From assembly GCA_028064945.1 (NCBI GenBank), contig JAPTWQ010000067.1:1-37052 (forward strand): a stretch of 37,052 nucleotides of DNA, in the 5' to 3' direction. The DNA comes from Nitrospiraceae bacterium (GTDB lineage Bacteria; Nitrospirota_A; Leptospirillia; Leptospirillales; Leptospirillaceae). Position numbers and translations under genes: made by a program. Each line of letters opens with the position of its first letter. The stretch's first letter is position 1. The notes below the pieces were generated by a model that worked only from the letters and a program-made list of their open reading frames with translations, was not told the origin of the DNA and ran no database searches. Below are positions 26,325 to 34,308 of the stretch, in pieces.

Positions 26325-29300
26325 TGTTGGACAGCCAGAAACATGGATCTGGATTCGCGGGATGGCTTTCCCGCACGTTCATCGATTCTCCGCTGACACC
26401 GGTCCTGATCCTGATTTCTCTTGCTCTTGGTGGCCTGGCGATTATGAAAACACCAAGGGAGGAGGATCCCCAGATCAAGGTTCCCATGATGGATCTTTTT
26501 GTTTCGGATCCGGGAATGTCCGCAACGGAGATGGCCCGCCACATCGTGGCACCGCTTGAGCGTCATCTTTCCCGCATCAAGGGAGTCAAGGCCGTCTACT
26601 CCCGCTCCGAAAGCGGAACGGCTGTCGTGACTGTTCGCTTTCATGTCGGCGAGCCTATGGGGAGGAGCCTGGTCAAGATATACAGCGAAGTCATGAAGAG
26701 CCGGGGATATCTTCCCAGGGACACGGGCCCTGTGGTTGTCAAGCCGATGGATATCAATGATGTGCCTGTCATGGCGGTGACATTGTATTCGGGAAGCGAG
26801 TCCGATGCGGTCCTGCGTCGTCTTGCGGAGGAAGTTGCATCGAGTTTCAAAAGAATCCCGGGAACGGGGCAAGTCACGGTCATTGGTGGAAGAATGCGCA
26901 CTGTCAGGGTTGTCCTGAGTCCCTCCGCTCTGACGGCACACCATTTGACCGCTCTTGATATCTCCTCTGCGATCTGGCGGTCGAACAGGAGTATCGATCT
27001 CGGAAGCTTTGACCGGAACAATATTTCCTATCAGGTAGCGCTTTCCGGTTCCCTGACAAAGGTTTCCCAGCTTCGGAACCTGGTCGTTTCCGTTCAGAAC
27101 GGAAAAAGCATTCATCTGTCCCAGGTTGCAACGGTGACCGATGGTCCCGGTCCGCTTGACAGTTATGTCTGGATCGGCCATCCACCAACTTCCCCCGAGG
27201 CGGGAGACCAAACCGCGGTGACTGTTGCGGTCGCCAAGAAAAAAGGAATCAATGCTGTTCTTGTTTCCGGCAAGATTCTCGAGAAGATGAAAGATCTCTC
27301 GGCAAGAAAGATTCCTTCTGATATTCACTGGACTGTGACCAGAAATTATGGTCATACGGCCAATGAAAAAGCTGATGATCTTTTATTGCATCTTGTTGTT
27401 GCAACAATTGCGGTGATTCTTCTCGTCGCACTCGGTCTTTCTCTTCGGGAGTCCGGTGTTGTGGCCGTTGCAATCCCGGTGACGCTTGCCCTCACATTGT
27501 TCGGATCGATGATGATCGGCTACACCGTCAACCGGGTTACCCTGTTTGCTCTGATCTTTTCTATCGGAATCCTGGTGGATGACGCAATCGTTGTGGTTGA
27601 GAACATTAATCGCCATTTTCATTTCCTGGGAGGAAAAAGAGACCGGGATACCCTTCTTGAAAGAGCCGTCTATGCGGTTGGAGAGGTTGGCAATCCAACA
27701 ATCCTGGCAACTTTTACGGTGATAGGAGCCCTGTTTCCCATGGCGTTTGTCAGCGGGCTGATGGGGCCTTATATGCGTCCGATTCCGGTTAACGCCTCGC
27801 TTGCAATGACCGGGTCTCTGCTTGTGGCCTTGACGGTGGTTCCTTTTCTGGCTCTCCGGATGGTTCCCCCGGCAGGTCATCACAACAAGGTGATGGGGAA
27901 GATCGACGGGGGAATCCGCCATCTGTACAGGGTGATCATGGTTCCGCTGCTGGAGTCACGATTGCGGCAAAATCTGTTTTTTGGAGTGGTTCTTTTCCTG
28001 ACGGTCGGGGTCATGGCTTTTTTTGAGACCAGGACGCTTTTGCTGAAGATGCTTCCCTTCGACAACAAGAGTGAGCTCGATGTTGTTATTGACATGCCGG
28101 CGGGGACGACACTTGAGACGACCGCCCGAACGGCTCTGGCGCTTGAAGGTGTTATTTTGCGCGACCCGTCGGTTTCTTCGGATCAGGCCTATGTCGGCCT
28201 TGCTGCCCCGTTCGACTTTAACGGACTTGTCAGACATTACTACCTGCGGCGTGGGAAAAGGGTTGCCGAAATCCATGTCAATCTCCTGCCGAAAGAGAGG
28301 CGTTCCCTGCAAAGCCACCGGATTGCGGAAGAACTCGAACGGAAGCTGTCTCCTGTGGCGGCATCCTTCGGTGCAAGGATCAAAATGGTCGAAGTGCCGC
28401 CAGGGCCTCCGGTCATGGCCCCGATCGTTGCCGAGGTGATGGGGCCGGATCAGGCTTCGATCACCGCCTATGCCGAAAAGGTTCGGGATGTTTTTCGGCA
28501 TAGCAGTGGGGTGATTGATGTCGATTCAACTCTTCCCGATCCGCAGGTCCGCTACAGGATCCGTGTCGATCAGGAAAAGGCGGCCCTTTCTGGGGTTTCG
28601 ACCGAGGAGATTGAAAAGGCTCTGGCGCTTGGACTGCACGGTGAGACGGGTGAATTGCATACGGCTTCGGGAAAAGGCTACGTCCCCATTATTCTGGAGG
28701 TTTCGAGGAAGGATCGTTCCTCCATCAAGGATCTGGATTCGATTATGGTCCGATCGGGCAACGGTCATCTTGTTCCCCTGGGAACGCTGATCGATGTCTC
28801 CAAAGAACAGGCTCCTGCCGTTCTTTACCGCAAGAATCTTCGTCCCGTGGTCTATGTAACGGGCAATACAACAGGATCGGGCAGGAGTCCTGTCTATGCG
28901 GCCGTGGATCTTTCGAGAAAGCTTCCTCCCGCGGACCTCTCGGGCCACATGGAGCCTGTACGCCAATATTTCTGGGGTTATCCGTCATCGAGTGAAAATC
29001 TTTCTGTCCGCTGGGGTGGCGAATGGCATGTGACCTATGTGACCTTCAGGGACATGGGGATCGCCTTTGTTGCCGCGATTGTGGTCATTTACCTCCTGAT
29101 CGTGATTCAGTTCAAAAGCTATGTCACCCCAATGATCATCATGTCGCCTATTCCGTTAGCCCTGATTGGTGTGATCCCGGGCCATGTGTTGCTGGGGTCG
29201 AACTTTACGGCGACCTCAATGATCGGTTTTATTGCCCTTGGAGGAATCATGGTTCGGAACTCGATCCTTCTGGTGGACTTCATGCATACGAAAAAAGCAG

Positions 29301-29554
29301 AGGGAGTTGACCTGAAGCAGGCGGTTCTGGAAGCCGGTGCGATCAGGACACGTCCCATATTGCTGACAGCGCTGGCGTTGGTTGCCGGCTCCTTTGTCAT
29401 CCTCTCCGATCCGATTTTTCGGGGAATGGCGATTGCGCTTCTGTCCGGGTCGATCGTTTCGACGGTCCTGACGCTCGTGCTTGTTCCCCTCCTGATTGCC
29501 CGGGTGGAGGGGAGTCGCTGGTCGGAAGGCCGGCGGGAAGTGGCGGGAAACTGA
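26324..29554 (+). CDS. RND efflux permease, HAE type
   Basis: A 1076-residue proton-driven pump of the AcrB/MexB-like superfamily, 12 helices with two large periplasmic loops. The proton-relay motif in helix 4 is DDAIVVVENI with Asp419/Asp420. Double Asp is usual for hydrophobic/amphiphilic exporters (HAE), whereas CzcA/CusA metal pumps have DGAxVxVEN. So despite the ArsR-type regulator, metal is not the likeliest substrate. The N-terminus (FAGWLSRTFIDSPLTPVLILIS) and the second-half IMSPIPLALIGVIPGHVLLG are typical. Start overlaps the adaptor stop. Followed by a DUF2892 gene after 30 bases. Confidence 0.94.
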   Translation: MLDSQKHGSGFAGWLSRTFIDSPLTPVLILISLALGGLAIMKTPREEDPQIKVPMMDLFVSDPGMSATEMARHIVAPLERHLSRIKGVKAVYSRSESGTAVVTVRFHVGEPMGRSLVKIYSEVMKSRGYLPRDTGPVVVKPMDINDVPVMAVTLYSGSESDAVLRRLAEEVASSFKRIPGTGQVTVIGGRMRTVRVVLSPSALTAHHLTALDISSAIWRSNRSIDLGSFDRNNISYQVALSGSLTKVSQLRNLVVSVQNGKSIHLSQVATVTDGPGPLDSYVWIGHPPTSPEAGDQTAVTVAVAKKKGINAVLVSGKILEKMKDLSARKIPSDIHWTVTRNYGHTANEKADDLLLHLVVATIAVILLVALGLSLRESGVVAVAIPVTLALTLFGSMMIGYTVNRVTLFALIFSIGILVDDAIVVVENINRHFHFLGGKRDRDTLLERAVYAVGEVGNPTILATFTVIGALFPMAFVSGLMGPYMRPIPVNASLAMTGSLLVALTVVPFLALRMVPPAGHHNKVMGKIDGGIRHLYRVIMVPLLESRLRQNLFFGVVLFLTVGVMAFFETRTLLLKMLPFDNKSELDVVIDMPAGTTLETTARTALALEGVILRDPSVSSDQAYVGLAAPFDFNGLVRHYYLRRGKRVAEIHVNLLPKERRSLQSHRIAEELERKLSPVAASFGARIKMVEVPPGPPVMAPIVAEVMGPDQASITAYAEKVRDVFRHSSGVIDVDSTLPDPQVRYRIRVDQEKAALSGVSTEEIEKALALGLHGETGELHTASGKGYVPIILEVSRKDRSSIKDLDSIMVRSGNGHLVPLGTLIDVSKEQAPAVLYRKNLRPVVYVTGNTTGSGRSPVYAAVDLSRKLPPADLSGHMEPVRQYFWGYPSSSENLSVRWGGEWHVTYVTFRDMGIAFVAAIVVIYLLIVIQFKSYVTPMIIMSPIPLALIGVIPGHVLLGSNFTATSMIGFIALGGIMVRNSILLVDFMHTKKAEGVDLKQAVLEAGAIRTRPILLTALALVAGSFVILSDPIFRGMAIALLSGSIVSTVLTLVLVPLLIARVEGSRWSEGRREVAGN

Positions 29555-29584
29555 TTTTGGGATTTCTGATAATGGAGGAGTAAG

Positions 29585-29797
29585 ATGTCGATGGAAAGAA
29601 TGATCCGTGCATTGGCCGGATCCATGATACTGATCAGCCTGCTTTTGTCTGTGTATGTTTCAAGGGAGTGGCTGTGGCTGACAACGTTTGTGGGAGCCAA
29701 TCTCCTGCAGTCCTCAATAACCCGCTGGTGTCTTGCGGAATCCATCTTGAGAAAAATTCTCCGGAGACCTGCTCAAGAAGAAAAGAATTGCTGTTGA
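29585..29797 (+). CDS. YgaP-like DUF2892 membrane protein
   Basis: A 70-residue protein with two hydrophobic helices. The sequence pattern R-x-IRALAGSMILIS, then FVGANLLQSSITRWC, matches DUF2892, the membrane part of YgaP-type sulfurtransferases that are linked to the YgaV regulator. The usual Cys-Pro after Thr-Gly is Cys-Leu here, and the protein ends with Cys-Cys. The ATG follows GGAGGAGTAAG. Its place behind an RND pump and a YgaV/BigR-like repressor supports a thiol or reactive-sulfur theme; direct function is unknown. Confidence 0.75.
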   Translation: MSMERMIRALAGSMILISLLLSVYVSREWLWLTTFVGANLLQSSITRWCLAESILRKILRRPAQEEKNCC

Positions 29798-29810
29798 TCC
29801 GGAGACCTGG

Positions 29811-30812
29811 ATGAAGGCGATGGTTCTCTCCAGATCGGGGCCTGTCGGCCCTGACTCCCTTGTTTTGCGGGATCTCCCCACTCCTTCTCCCGCACGGGGC
29901 GAGGTTCTGATCAGGGTTCGTTCCTGCGGTGTTTGCCGGACGGATCTTCATGTTGTCGAGGGTGATCTTCCGGGTGTTCCCCCCGGGGCCATTCCCGGTC
30001 ATGAAATTGCAGGTGAGATCGCAGCTGTCGGGGAAGGGGTCACCGGGTGGAAGCCCGGTGACCCTGTCGGCATGGCATGGCTATACAGCTCATGCGGTTC
30101 CTGTCGGTTCTGTCTTTCAGGGAAAGAAAATCTGTGCCTTTCTCCAAAATTCACCGGGTATGACAGGCCTGGCGGCTTTGCGGAATATGTCGTGGGAGAT
30201 GCGCGTTTTGTTTATCACCTGGGTTCCGGTGGGGATCCTTCCCTGATGGCACCGCTTTTATGCGCCGGCATTATCGGGTATCGGGCTTTTACAAGGCTTG
30301 GCCTGTTGCGTGGGCAGCATCTGGGGCTTTACGGATTTGGCGCATCGGCGCACCTTGTTCTTCAAATGGCTCAATCATCCGGCATGCATGTTTCTGTCAT
30401 CAGCAGGGGGGATCGCCATCAGGCTCTGGCCCGGGAAATGGGGGCGGATTTTGTCGGGCCTTCGGGGACGCATCCGCGCAAGCTTCTTGATGGGGCGATC
30501 CTGTTTGCTCCGGCCGGAGAAATCGTACCGGATATCATGCTTGACCTGGATCGTGGGGGAAAGCTTCTTATTGCCGGGATCCATCTCTCAGACATTCCGT
30601 CTCTTGTCTATCAGGATCAGCTTTTTCTGGAAAAGAGCCTTGGTTCTGTTACCGCAAATACCCGGGAAGACGGACGTGGTCTTTTGAAGATGGCCGAGAC
30701 GTTTGGGATTCAGCCCAGAATCAGGAAGTATCCACTTCAGGATGCTTCATTGGCCCTGATGGATTTGAAAAACGACCAGATCATGGGAGCTGCCGTGCTA
30801 ACGGTTTCGTGA
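29811..30812 (+). CDS. Zinc-dependent alcohol dehydrogenase (MDR family)
   Basis: A 333-residue medium-chain dehydrogenase. Catalytic zinc ligands are Cys39, His64 (GHE) and Cys151; the structural zinc is held by Cys95, Cys98, Cys101 and Cys109. The NAD(P) site is LYGFGASAH near 174-182. The composition fits the single-chain zinc alcohol dehydrogenase group (TIGR02822-like). It would oxidise an alcohol or reduce an aldehyde with NAD(P)H in the cytoplasm. It follows the DUF2892 gene by 13 bases with GGAG upstream, so it is the last gene of the efflux operon; a detoxification role is inferred. Confidence 0.9.
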   Translation: MKAMVLSRSGPVGPDSLVLRDLPTPSPARGEVLIRVRSCGVCRTDLHVVEGDLPGVPPGAIPGHEIAGEIAAVGEGVTGWKPGDPVGMAWLYSSCGSCRFCLSGKENLCLSPKFTGYDRPGGFAEYVVGDARFVYHLGSGGDPSLMAPLLCAGIIGYRAFTRLGLLRGQHLGLYGFGASAHLVLQMAQSSGMHVSVISRGDRHQALAREMGADFVGPSGTHPRKLLDGAILFAPAGEIVPDIMLDLDRGGKLLIAGIHLSDIPSLVYQDQLFLEKSLGSVTANTREDGRGLLKMAETFGIQPRIRKYPLQDASLALMDLKNDQIMGAAVLTVS

Positions 30813-30845
30813 CCGATGGAAACCAGAAGTTTTCAGGGGAACTCT

Positions 30846-30879
30846 AAAAAGGCCCTCCGTAAAAGGAGGGCCTTTTTTT
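30846..30879. terminator. Strong bidirectional terminator
   Basis: AAAAAGGCCCTCC (30846-30858) and GGAGGGCCTTTTT pair across loop GTAAAA, with seven T bases on the plus side (30873-30879) and five A bases on the other. It ends the dehydrogenase transcript and the converging exported-protein gene. Confidence 0.93.
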
Positions 30880-31225
30880 ACTCGACGTTAATGGTCACTT
30901 TGGACTTCGGTCCAAGGATCTTGTGGCCTGCAGTAGCAACCTTGAGTGTCAGGGTATGCTTGCCTTTTGGTAACTTGATCTTGACAGGGTTCTGATGGGT
31001 CGGTTCAGCAAACTGTCCATCGATGAAAAGGTGCACATGGTCACCCTTTGGTCCCTTGTGAAGGATGTAATGGATGACGACGGGGCTATGAACGGTCGAT
31101 CCGCTTTTGGGAGATGTGATCCTGACAGATGTCTTGTCGGCCGCAAATGCCGGAGATGAAACGAGACCCAGGGAGAAAAACGCGGCAGATATAACGGATG
31201 CGGTGACCATTTTCAACTGATTCAT
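30878..31225 (-). CDS. Small exported beta-sandwich protein, His-containing
   Basis: A 115-residue periplasmic protein. A signal peptide (MNQLKMVTASVISAAFF to PAFA-A) is clear, and the mature part of about 87 residues is an Ig-like fold: SPKSGSTVHSPVVIHYIL, then GDHVHLFIDGQ, LPKGKHTLTLKVATAGH. Several His residues (HSP, HYILH, DHVH, THQ) could bind copper or another metal, but no copper-family motif is complete. ATG 31225 has AAGGAGG four bases upstream, an ideal site; the open frame extends further upstream without meaning. Function unknown. Confidence 0.8.
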   Translation of the reverse strand: MNQLKMVTASVISAAFFSLGLVSSPAFAADKTSVRITSPKSGSTVHSPVVIHYILHKGPKGDHVHLFIDGQFAEPTHQNPVKIKLPKGKHTLTLKVATAGHKILGPKSKVTINVE

Positions 31226-31399
31226 GGTTCCTCCTTCTTGGCATGTTGAGGTTTTGATCTTTGTTGAAAATCCTATGAGGTGTGGCAAGCGATATTGCGC
31301 CAGCGACCTCCGGAAATGGGGCCGGCCGTCCGAAAACGGGCTGGCATCCTCCGATTGGATAAGTCTACCATGATTTTTGCGAAAATGGTTTTTTATTAA
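31226..31399. other. Upstream region of the small exported-protein gene
   Basis: No gene or convincing promoter hexamers seen here. The leader contains short AT-rich tracts on the minus strand that could act as a promoter. The transposon remnant begins at about 31400. Confidence 0.4.
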
Positions 31400-31720
31400 C
31401 AGATCCGATTTGCTCGTCAGGAAGTCCGAACGATCATCAATTCGTATGAACGGATCTTTGTTGAGGATATTGCCATAGGCGAAATGAACCCCCGTCAATG
31501 CTTGCGCCGAAGCATTCGTGGGGTGGCGTGGTCGCGACTTCCTCCTGTGGCCATAGACCGAAGAGGTAATATCCGGCTGGACCTGTCATTGTTTGTGCTG
31601 TGGCACGGAAAAGGATCGGGACACCAACGCCTCCCTGAATGTTTTGAGACTTGGGGTTTCGTCTCGGTTTTGGCAGGAGGCACACTTGATCTTGATGCCA
31701 ATGTTCAAACAAGAGGTATA
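31400..31720 (+). pseudogene. Remnant of a TnpB/OrfB (IS200/IS605-type) protein
   Basis: The sequence encodes the C-terminal part of TnpB in broken frames. In one frame (about 31400-31540) it reads YERIFVEDIAIGEMN and RRSIRGVAW, like the TnpB RuvC-III stretch with its catalytic Glu. A second frame shows VVATSSCGHRPKR, resembling the TSxxCxxCG zinc motif. A third frame (31557-31660) has GWTCHCLCCGTEKDRDTNASLNVLRLG, which matches the C-terminal zinc ribbon and DRDxNAAxNILRxG. At least two frame changes and a missing N-terminus show a dead element. No intact TnpA, ends or copies are seen. Confidence 0.75.
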
Positions 31721-31724
31721 TAAT
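31696..31724 (+). promoter_or_regulatory. Candidate promoter of the lipoprotein-prohibitin operon
   Basis: A perfect TATAAT (31719-31724) lies 17 bases after a weak TGCCAA; TTGATG is 21 bases from TATAAT. It would start the transcript near 31731, just before the palindrome at 31740. Confidence 0.45.
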
Positions 31725-31739
31725 GCAGGCAGGAGGGTT

Positions 31740-31751
31740 ATGAATATTCAT
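31740..31751. promoter_or_regulatory. 12-bp palindrome ATGAATATTCAT near the transcript start
   Basis: ATGAATATTCAT (31740-31751) is a perfect palindrome directly followed by GGGCCC (31752-31757), another palindrome. It sits about nine bases after the predicted start site, a typical operator position. Function is inferred from position. Confidence 0.35.
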
Positions 31752-31802
31752 GGGCCCTTTGTGAAGCTTGCAGTTTGGATACGACTAACCTGGAGGTGTC
31801 TC

Positions 31803-32036
31803 ATGGAATCGGATCGTTACATTGTGATTCGAAACAGGCTTCTTGATCTTGATGGGGAGATTTCAAAAGATCACTTTGTGATCGGAAGCCGCTGGCAGGC
31901 TCTTGAGCAGGACATCGACGAAGGGGAGAACGATCATTTGTTTTCAAGTGATGAAGCATCCGCTCTCCGGGAGCTTCTTGAGGATTTGCGTACCGAACAC
32001 GATCTTCGGATGAATTCCGGCACCTTGGGGAGCTAG
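31803..32036 (+). CDS. Small acidic protein of unknown function
   Basis: A 77-residue hydrophilic, acidic protein, predicted helical (RNRLLDLDGEI, ASALRELLEDLRTEHDLR). I recognise no family. ATG 31803 is chosen because GGAGG lies six bases upstream; an ATG at 31740 in frame, inside a palindrome, is less likely. The coding-type codon use and close spacing (four bases) to the next gene support it as the first gene of the lipoprotein-prohibitin operon. The upstream frame runs back into the TnpB remnant, so the gene may have gained its promoter there. Confidence 0.6.
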   Translation: MESDRYIVIRNRLLDLDGEISKDHFVIGSRWQALEQDIDEGENDHLFSSDEASALRELLEDLRTEHDLRMNSGTLGS

Positions 32037-32040
32037 TCTG

Positions 32041-32652
32041 ATGGAAAACAAGCCCTGCAGTTTTCTTTCCCCGCTTGTTCCGGGAAGGGGTCGTCTATTT
32101 TCTTTCCTTATTGTTCTATTTTTGTTCATGACTTCCTGCCAGACATCCCCGGCAGAACATTTTTCTCCCCAGATTGTTACAGGAGGCGGGGCTCGGGAGA
32201 CTCCCGTGACTGTTTCGAGGGATCTGACCTCGAAAATTGACTCTGTTCTGGATGCCACGCTTGAAAAAGGGAAACCTCAGGAGCGTGTTATTGTCCCAAA
32301 ATTTATGGACAATCGTGGTGTTTCCCGTGTTCTTGGTCGGTATTTGGCGTCGAGAATCAGTGAGGGTTTGTCGACTGATCCCGCCCTGAATGTGGTCGAT
32401 TCCGGAAAACTCAGGCAGAAAATGCATCTGGAGGCTATTTCACAGGGTGGACAGGGGTCCTCCTCGATGGTGATGATTGCCAGGGAGTTGAATGCCGACC
32501 GGATCGTTCTGGGGAGATTGACTGACCTGGGGCAGCAGATTGAGATATCGGTGAGGGTCATTTCTGTTTCAGACGGGAAAGTTCTTGGACAGGTTTCGAA
32601 ATTGGTGAAGAAAAATGGTTCGTTCCTGAATCTCTGGGACGTTGGCCCATGA
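32041..32652 (+). CDS. FlgO-domain-like lipoprotein
   Basis: A 203-residue predicted lipoprotein. The signal has a basic N-region (Pro-Gly-Arg-Gly-Arg), a hydrophobic stretch, and lipobox MTSC with Cys33. The mature part (about 85-195) follows the pattern of FlgO-type domains: VIVPKFMDNRGV, LGRYLASRISEGL, VVDSGKLRQ, ARELNADRIVLGRLT, and a final strand ISVRVISVSDGKVLG. FlgO is an outer-membrane protein of flagella in Vibrio; here no flagellar genes are seen. The ATG follows GGGGAG by eight bases. Co-transcribed with a lipid-anchored prohibitin-like protein. Confidence 0.75.
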   Translation: MENKPCSFLSPLVPGRGRLFSFLIVLFLFMTSCQTSPAEHFSPQIVTGGGARETPVTVSRDLTSKIDSVLDATLEKGKPQERVIVPKFMDNRGVSRVLGRYLASRISEGLSTDPALNVVDSGKLRQKMHLEAISQGGQGSSSMVMIARELNADRIVLGRLTDLGQQIEISVRVISVSDGKVLGQVSKLVKKNGSFLNLWDVGP

Positions 32653-32698
32653 ACCCCGGGAGGGGGGTATGGGGTTCGTGCAACAATTGGAGGAATCA

Positions 32699-33559
32699 AT
32701 GAAAAATCTGGAAAAGGCCGCTGGTGCCGTTGCCCTCGCGGCTCTTTTGTCGGGATGTGCTGTTTCGATCAGTCCTGGAGAGGCAGGTGTTTTCTGGAGC
32801 ATCAGCCATGGGACGGACAAGGCACATATTTACAGGGAGGGAATTCAGATCATTGCCCCCTGGAACCAGATGTATATCTACTCCCTGAGAACACAGGAAG
32901 CAAGGCTCAATCTGAATGTATTGACGGTGAACGGTCTTCCGGTCGGAATGGATGCTTCTGTCCTTTACAAGGTGGATGCAAAATACCTTCCAACGCTTCA
33001 GGAGACCGTTGGCCCCGACTACTTTCATGTGCTGATTGCTCCTTATGTTCGTTCCGAGACGAGAAAAATTGTCGGCCGATATACTCCTTCCCAGATCTAT
33101 TCCAACCAGAGGGAAAAGATCGAGCGATCAATCCTGAAGCACCTTCGCGAGAAACTGAAGGGGTATCCTGTTACGGTCAGCGGGTTCTTGATCAGGAATG
33201 TCAAGCTGCCGAGGGTGATCAGGGTGGCGATCGAGCATAAACTGACCGAGGAGCAGAACTTCCAGAGGATGGAGTATGTTCTTGACATTGCTCGCAAGGA
33301 AGCCCAGAAAAAACGGATCGAGGCGGAAGGCATTTCTGCTTTCCAGAAAATTGTTCAGGAAAACCTGACTTCGCAGTACCTGACATGGAAAGGGATTCGG
33401 GCAACAGAGGAGTTGGCGAAGAGCCCGAATGCGAAAATCGTCATTATCGGAGGTGGAAAAAATGGTCTTCCCGTGATCTTGAACGCAGATCCGGGAACTG
33501 CTGGCAGAAGAAGCATCAATCACTCATATCGCGGAAAGGATCGATCAAATGGCAACTGA
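32699..33559 (+). CDS. Lipid-anchored prohibitin/SPFH-family protein
   Basis: A 286-residue SPFH/Band-7 protein of the prohibitin type. Lipobox LSGC appears in the N-terminal signal, so the protein is probably exported and lipid-modified rather than held by a membrane helix. The core SPFH fold runs from VSISPGEAGVFW to about residue 180 (SGFLIRNVKLPRVIRVAIE), then a long helical region 180-250 rich in Gln, Glu, Lys suited to oligomerization, and a short basic tail. ATG 32699 has GGAGG five bases upstream; the frame is open further upstream. Its stop overlaps the following peroxiredoxin start by 11 bases. Scaffold or chaperone role is inferred. Confidence 0.85.
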   Translation: MKNLEKAAGAVALAALLSGCAVSISPGEAGVFWSISHGTDKAHIYREGIQIIAPWNQMYIYSLRTQEARLNLNVLTVNGLPVGMDASVLYKVDAKYLPTLQETVGPDYFHVLIAPYVRSETRKIVGRYTPSQIYSNQREKIERSILKHLREKLKGYPVTVSGFLIRNVKLPRVIRVAIEHKLTEEQNFQRMEYVLDIARKEAQKKRIEAEGISAFQKIVQENLTSQYLTWKGIRATEELAKSPNAKIVIIGGGKNGLPVILNADPGTAGRRSINHSYRGKDRSNGN

Positions 33560-34043
33560 ACAATTCTTGAAGGAAGGGGATCTGGCTCCTTCCTTTACTG
33601 CGGGTGTTCTTGGATACGAGTCTCCGGAAATAAGTCTTTCGGATCTTCGTGGACGATCTGTCGTCCTGTATTTTTACCCAAAGGACGATACTCCGGGATG
33701 TACGCGTGAAGCATGTGACTTCAGGGATGCCTTTGAGGTTCTAAAGAGGGCTGGGGTTCTTGTTCTGGGTGTATCCCGGGACTCCCTTTCGAGCCATGAA
33801 AAGTTCGTCAGTAAATACGGACTGAACTTTCCCCTCCTGTCGGATCCTGATGGAGCGATTTGTACCGCTTACGGAGTTCTGAAAGAAAAAAACATGTATG
33901 GACGAAAATCGATAGGGGTTGAGCGGACGACTGTCGTGATCGGCCCTGATGGCACCATCAGGAAGGTCTACCCAAAGGTCAAGGTTGACGGCCATGTCGG
34001 GGCCATTCTGGGGTTCTTGGGTTTGTCAGCCCCCCAGCAATAA
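33549..34043 (+). CDS. bcp: Thiol peroxidase Bcp (peroxiredoxin Q)
   Basis: A 164-residue atypical 2-Cys peroxiredoxin. Peroxidatic Cys51 lies in TPGCTREAC and resolving Cys56 five residues on, the Bcp/PrxQ arrangement. FYPKDDTPGCT and the later GVERTTVVIGPDG are typical. It reduces hydroperoxides with thioredoxin in the cytoplasm; the TrxC-type thioredoxin in this window is a possible reductant. The start overlaps the end of the prohibitin gene by 11 bases, so it is in the same operon. Confidence 0.95.
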   Translation: MATEQFLKEGDLAPSFTAGVLGYESPEISLSDLRGRSVVLYFYPKDDTPGCTREACDFRDAFEVLKRAGVLVLGVSRDSLSSHEKFVSKYGLNFPLLSDPDGAICTAYGVLKEKNMYGRKSIGVERTTVVIGPDGTIRKVYPKVKVDGHVGAILGFLGLSAPQQ

Positions 34044-34061
34044 GGAATCAGGAGAGATTTC

Positions 34062-34301
34062 TTGAACTCATTCGATGACATGGGGGGGAGGAAGGTCCTT
34101 TGGGGTCTTCTTGTGGTATGGATAGGGCTTCTTTATATGGCTCACTCCATGGAGTCTGCCATGGGACCGGGAAACGACGGGGTGGAACGGATGCTGCCGT
34201 CCGGGCCACAGAAGGGCCCTCATCCTCATGGGAAAGGAAGATCTCCCCAGCAGGGCGGGATTGTTCCACCACACTTTCAGCCGACAGCCTCTGGTCGCTG
34301 A
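34062..34301 (+). CDS. Small single-helix membrane protein
   Basis: A 79-residue protein from a TTG with AGGAG seven bases upstream: an acidic start, then one hydrophobic helix (VLWGLLVVWIGLLYM) and a Pro/Gly/His-rich tail. No family recognised. It follows bcp by 18 bases and ends seven bases before the converging MFS gene, so it plausibly closes the operon. The low-complexity tail is a reason for caution; it could be chance. Confidence 0.45.
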   Translation: MNSFDDMGGRKVLWGLLVVWIGLLYMAHSMESAMGPGNDGVERMLPSGPQKGPHPHGKGRSPQQGGIVPPHFQPTASGR

Positions 34302-34308
34302 CTGTTTT

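Noticed and set aside
26291..27355. 354-residue open frame on the minus strand under the RND pump
   Set aside because: Its sequence is Arg/His/Ser-rich with no motifs, while the plus strand encodes a full RND permease.
23490..29554. Heavy-metal (Czc/Cus) efflux operon
   Set aside because: The pump has the double Asp of HAE pumps, and the repressor lacks the ArsR metal-binding ELCVCDL motif; metal is not excluded but is not supported.
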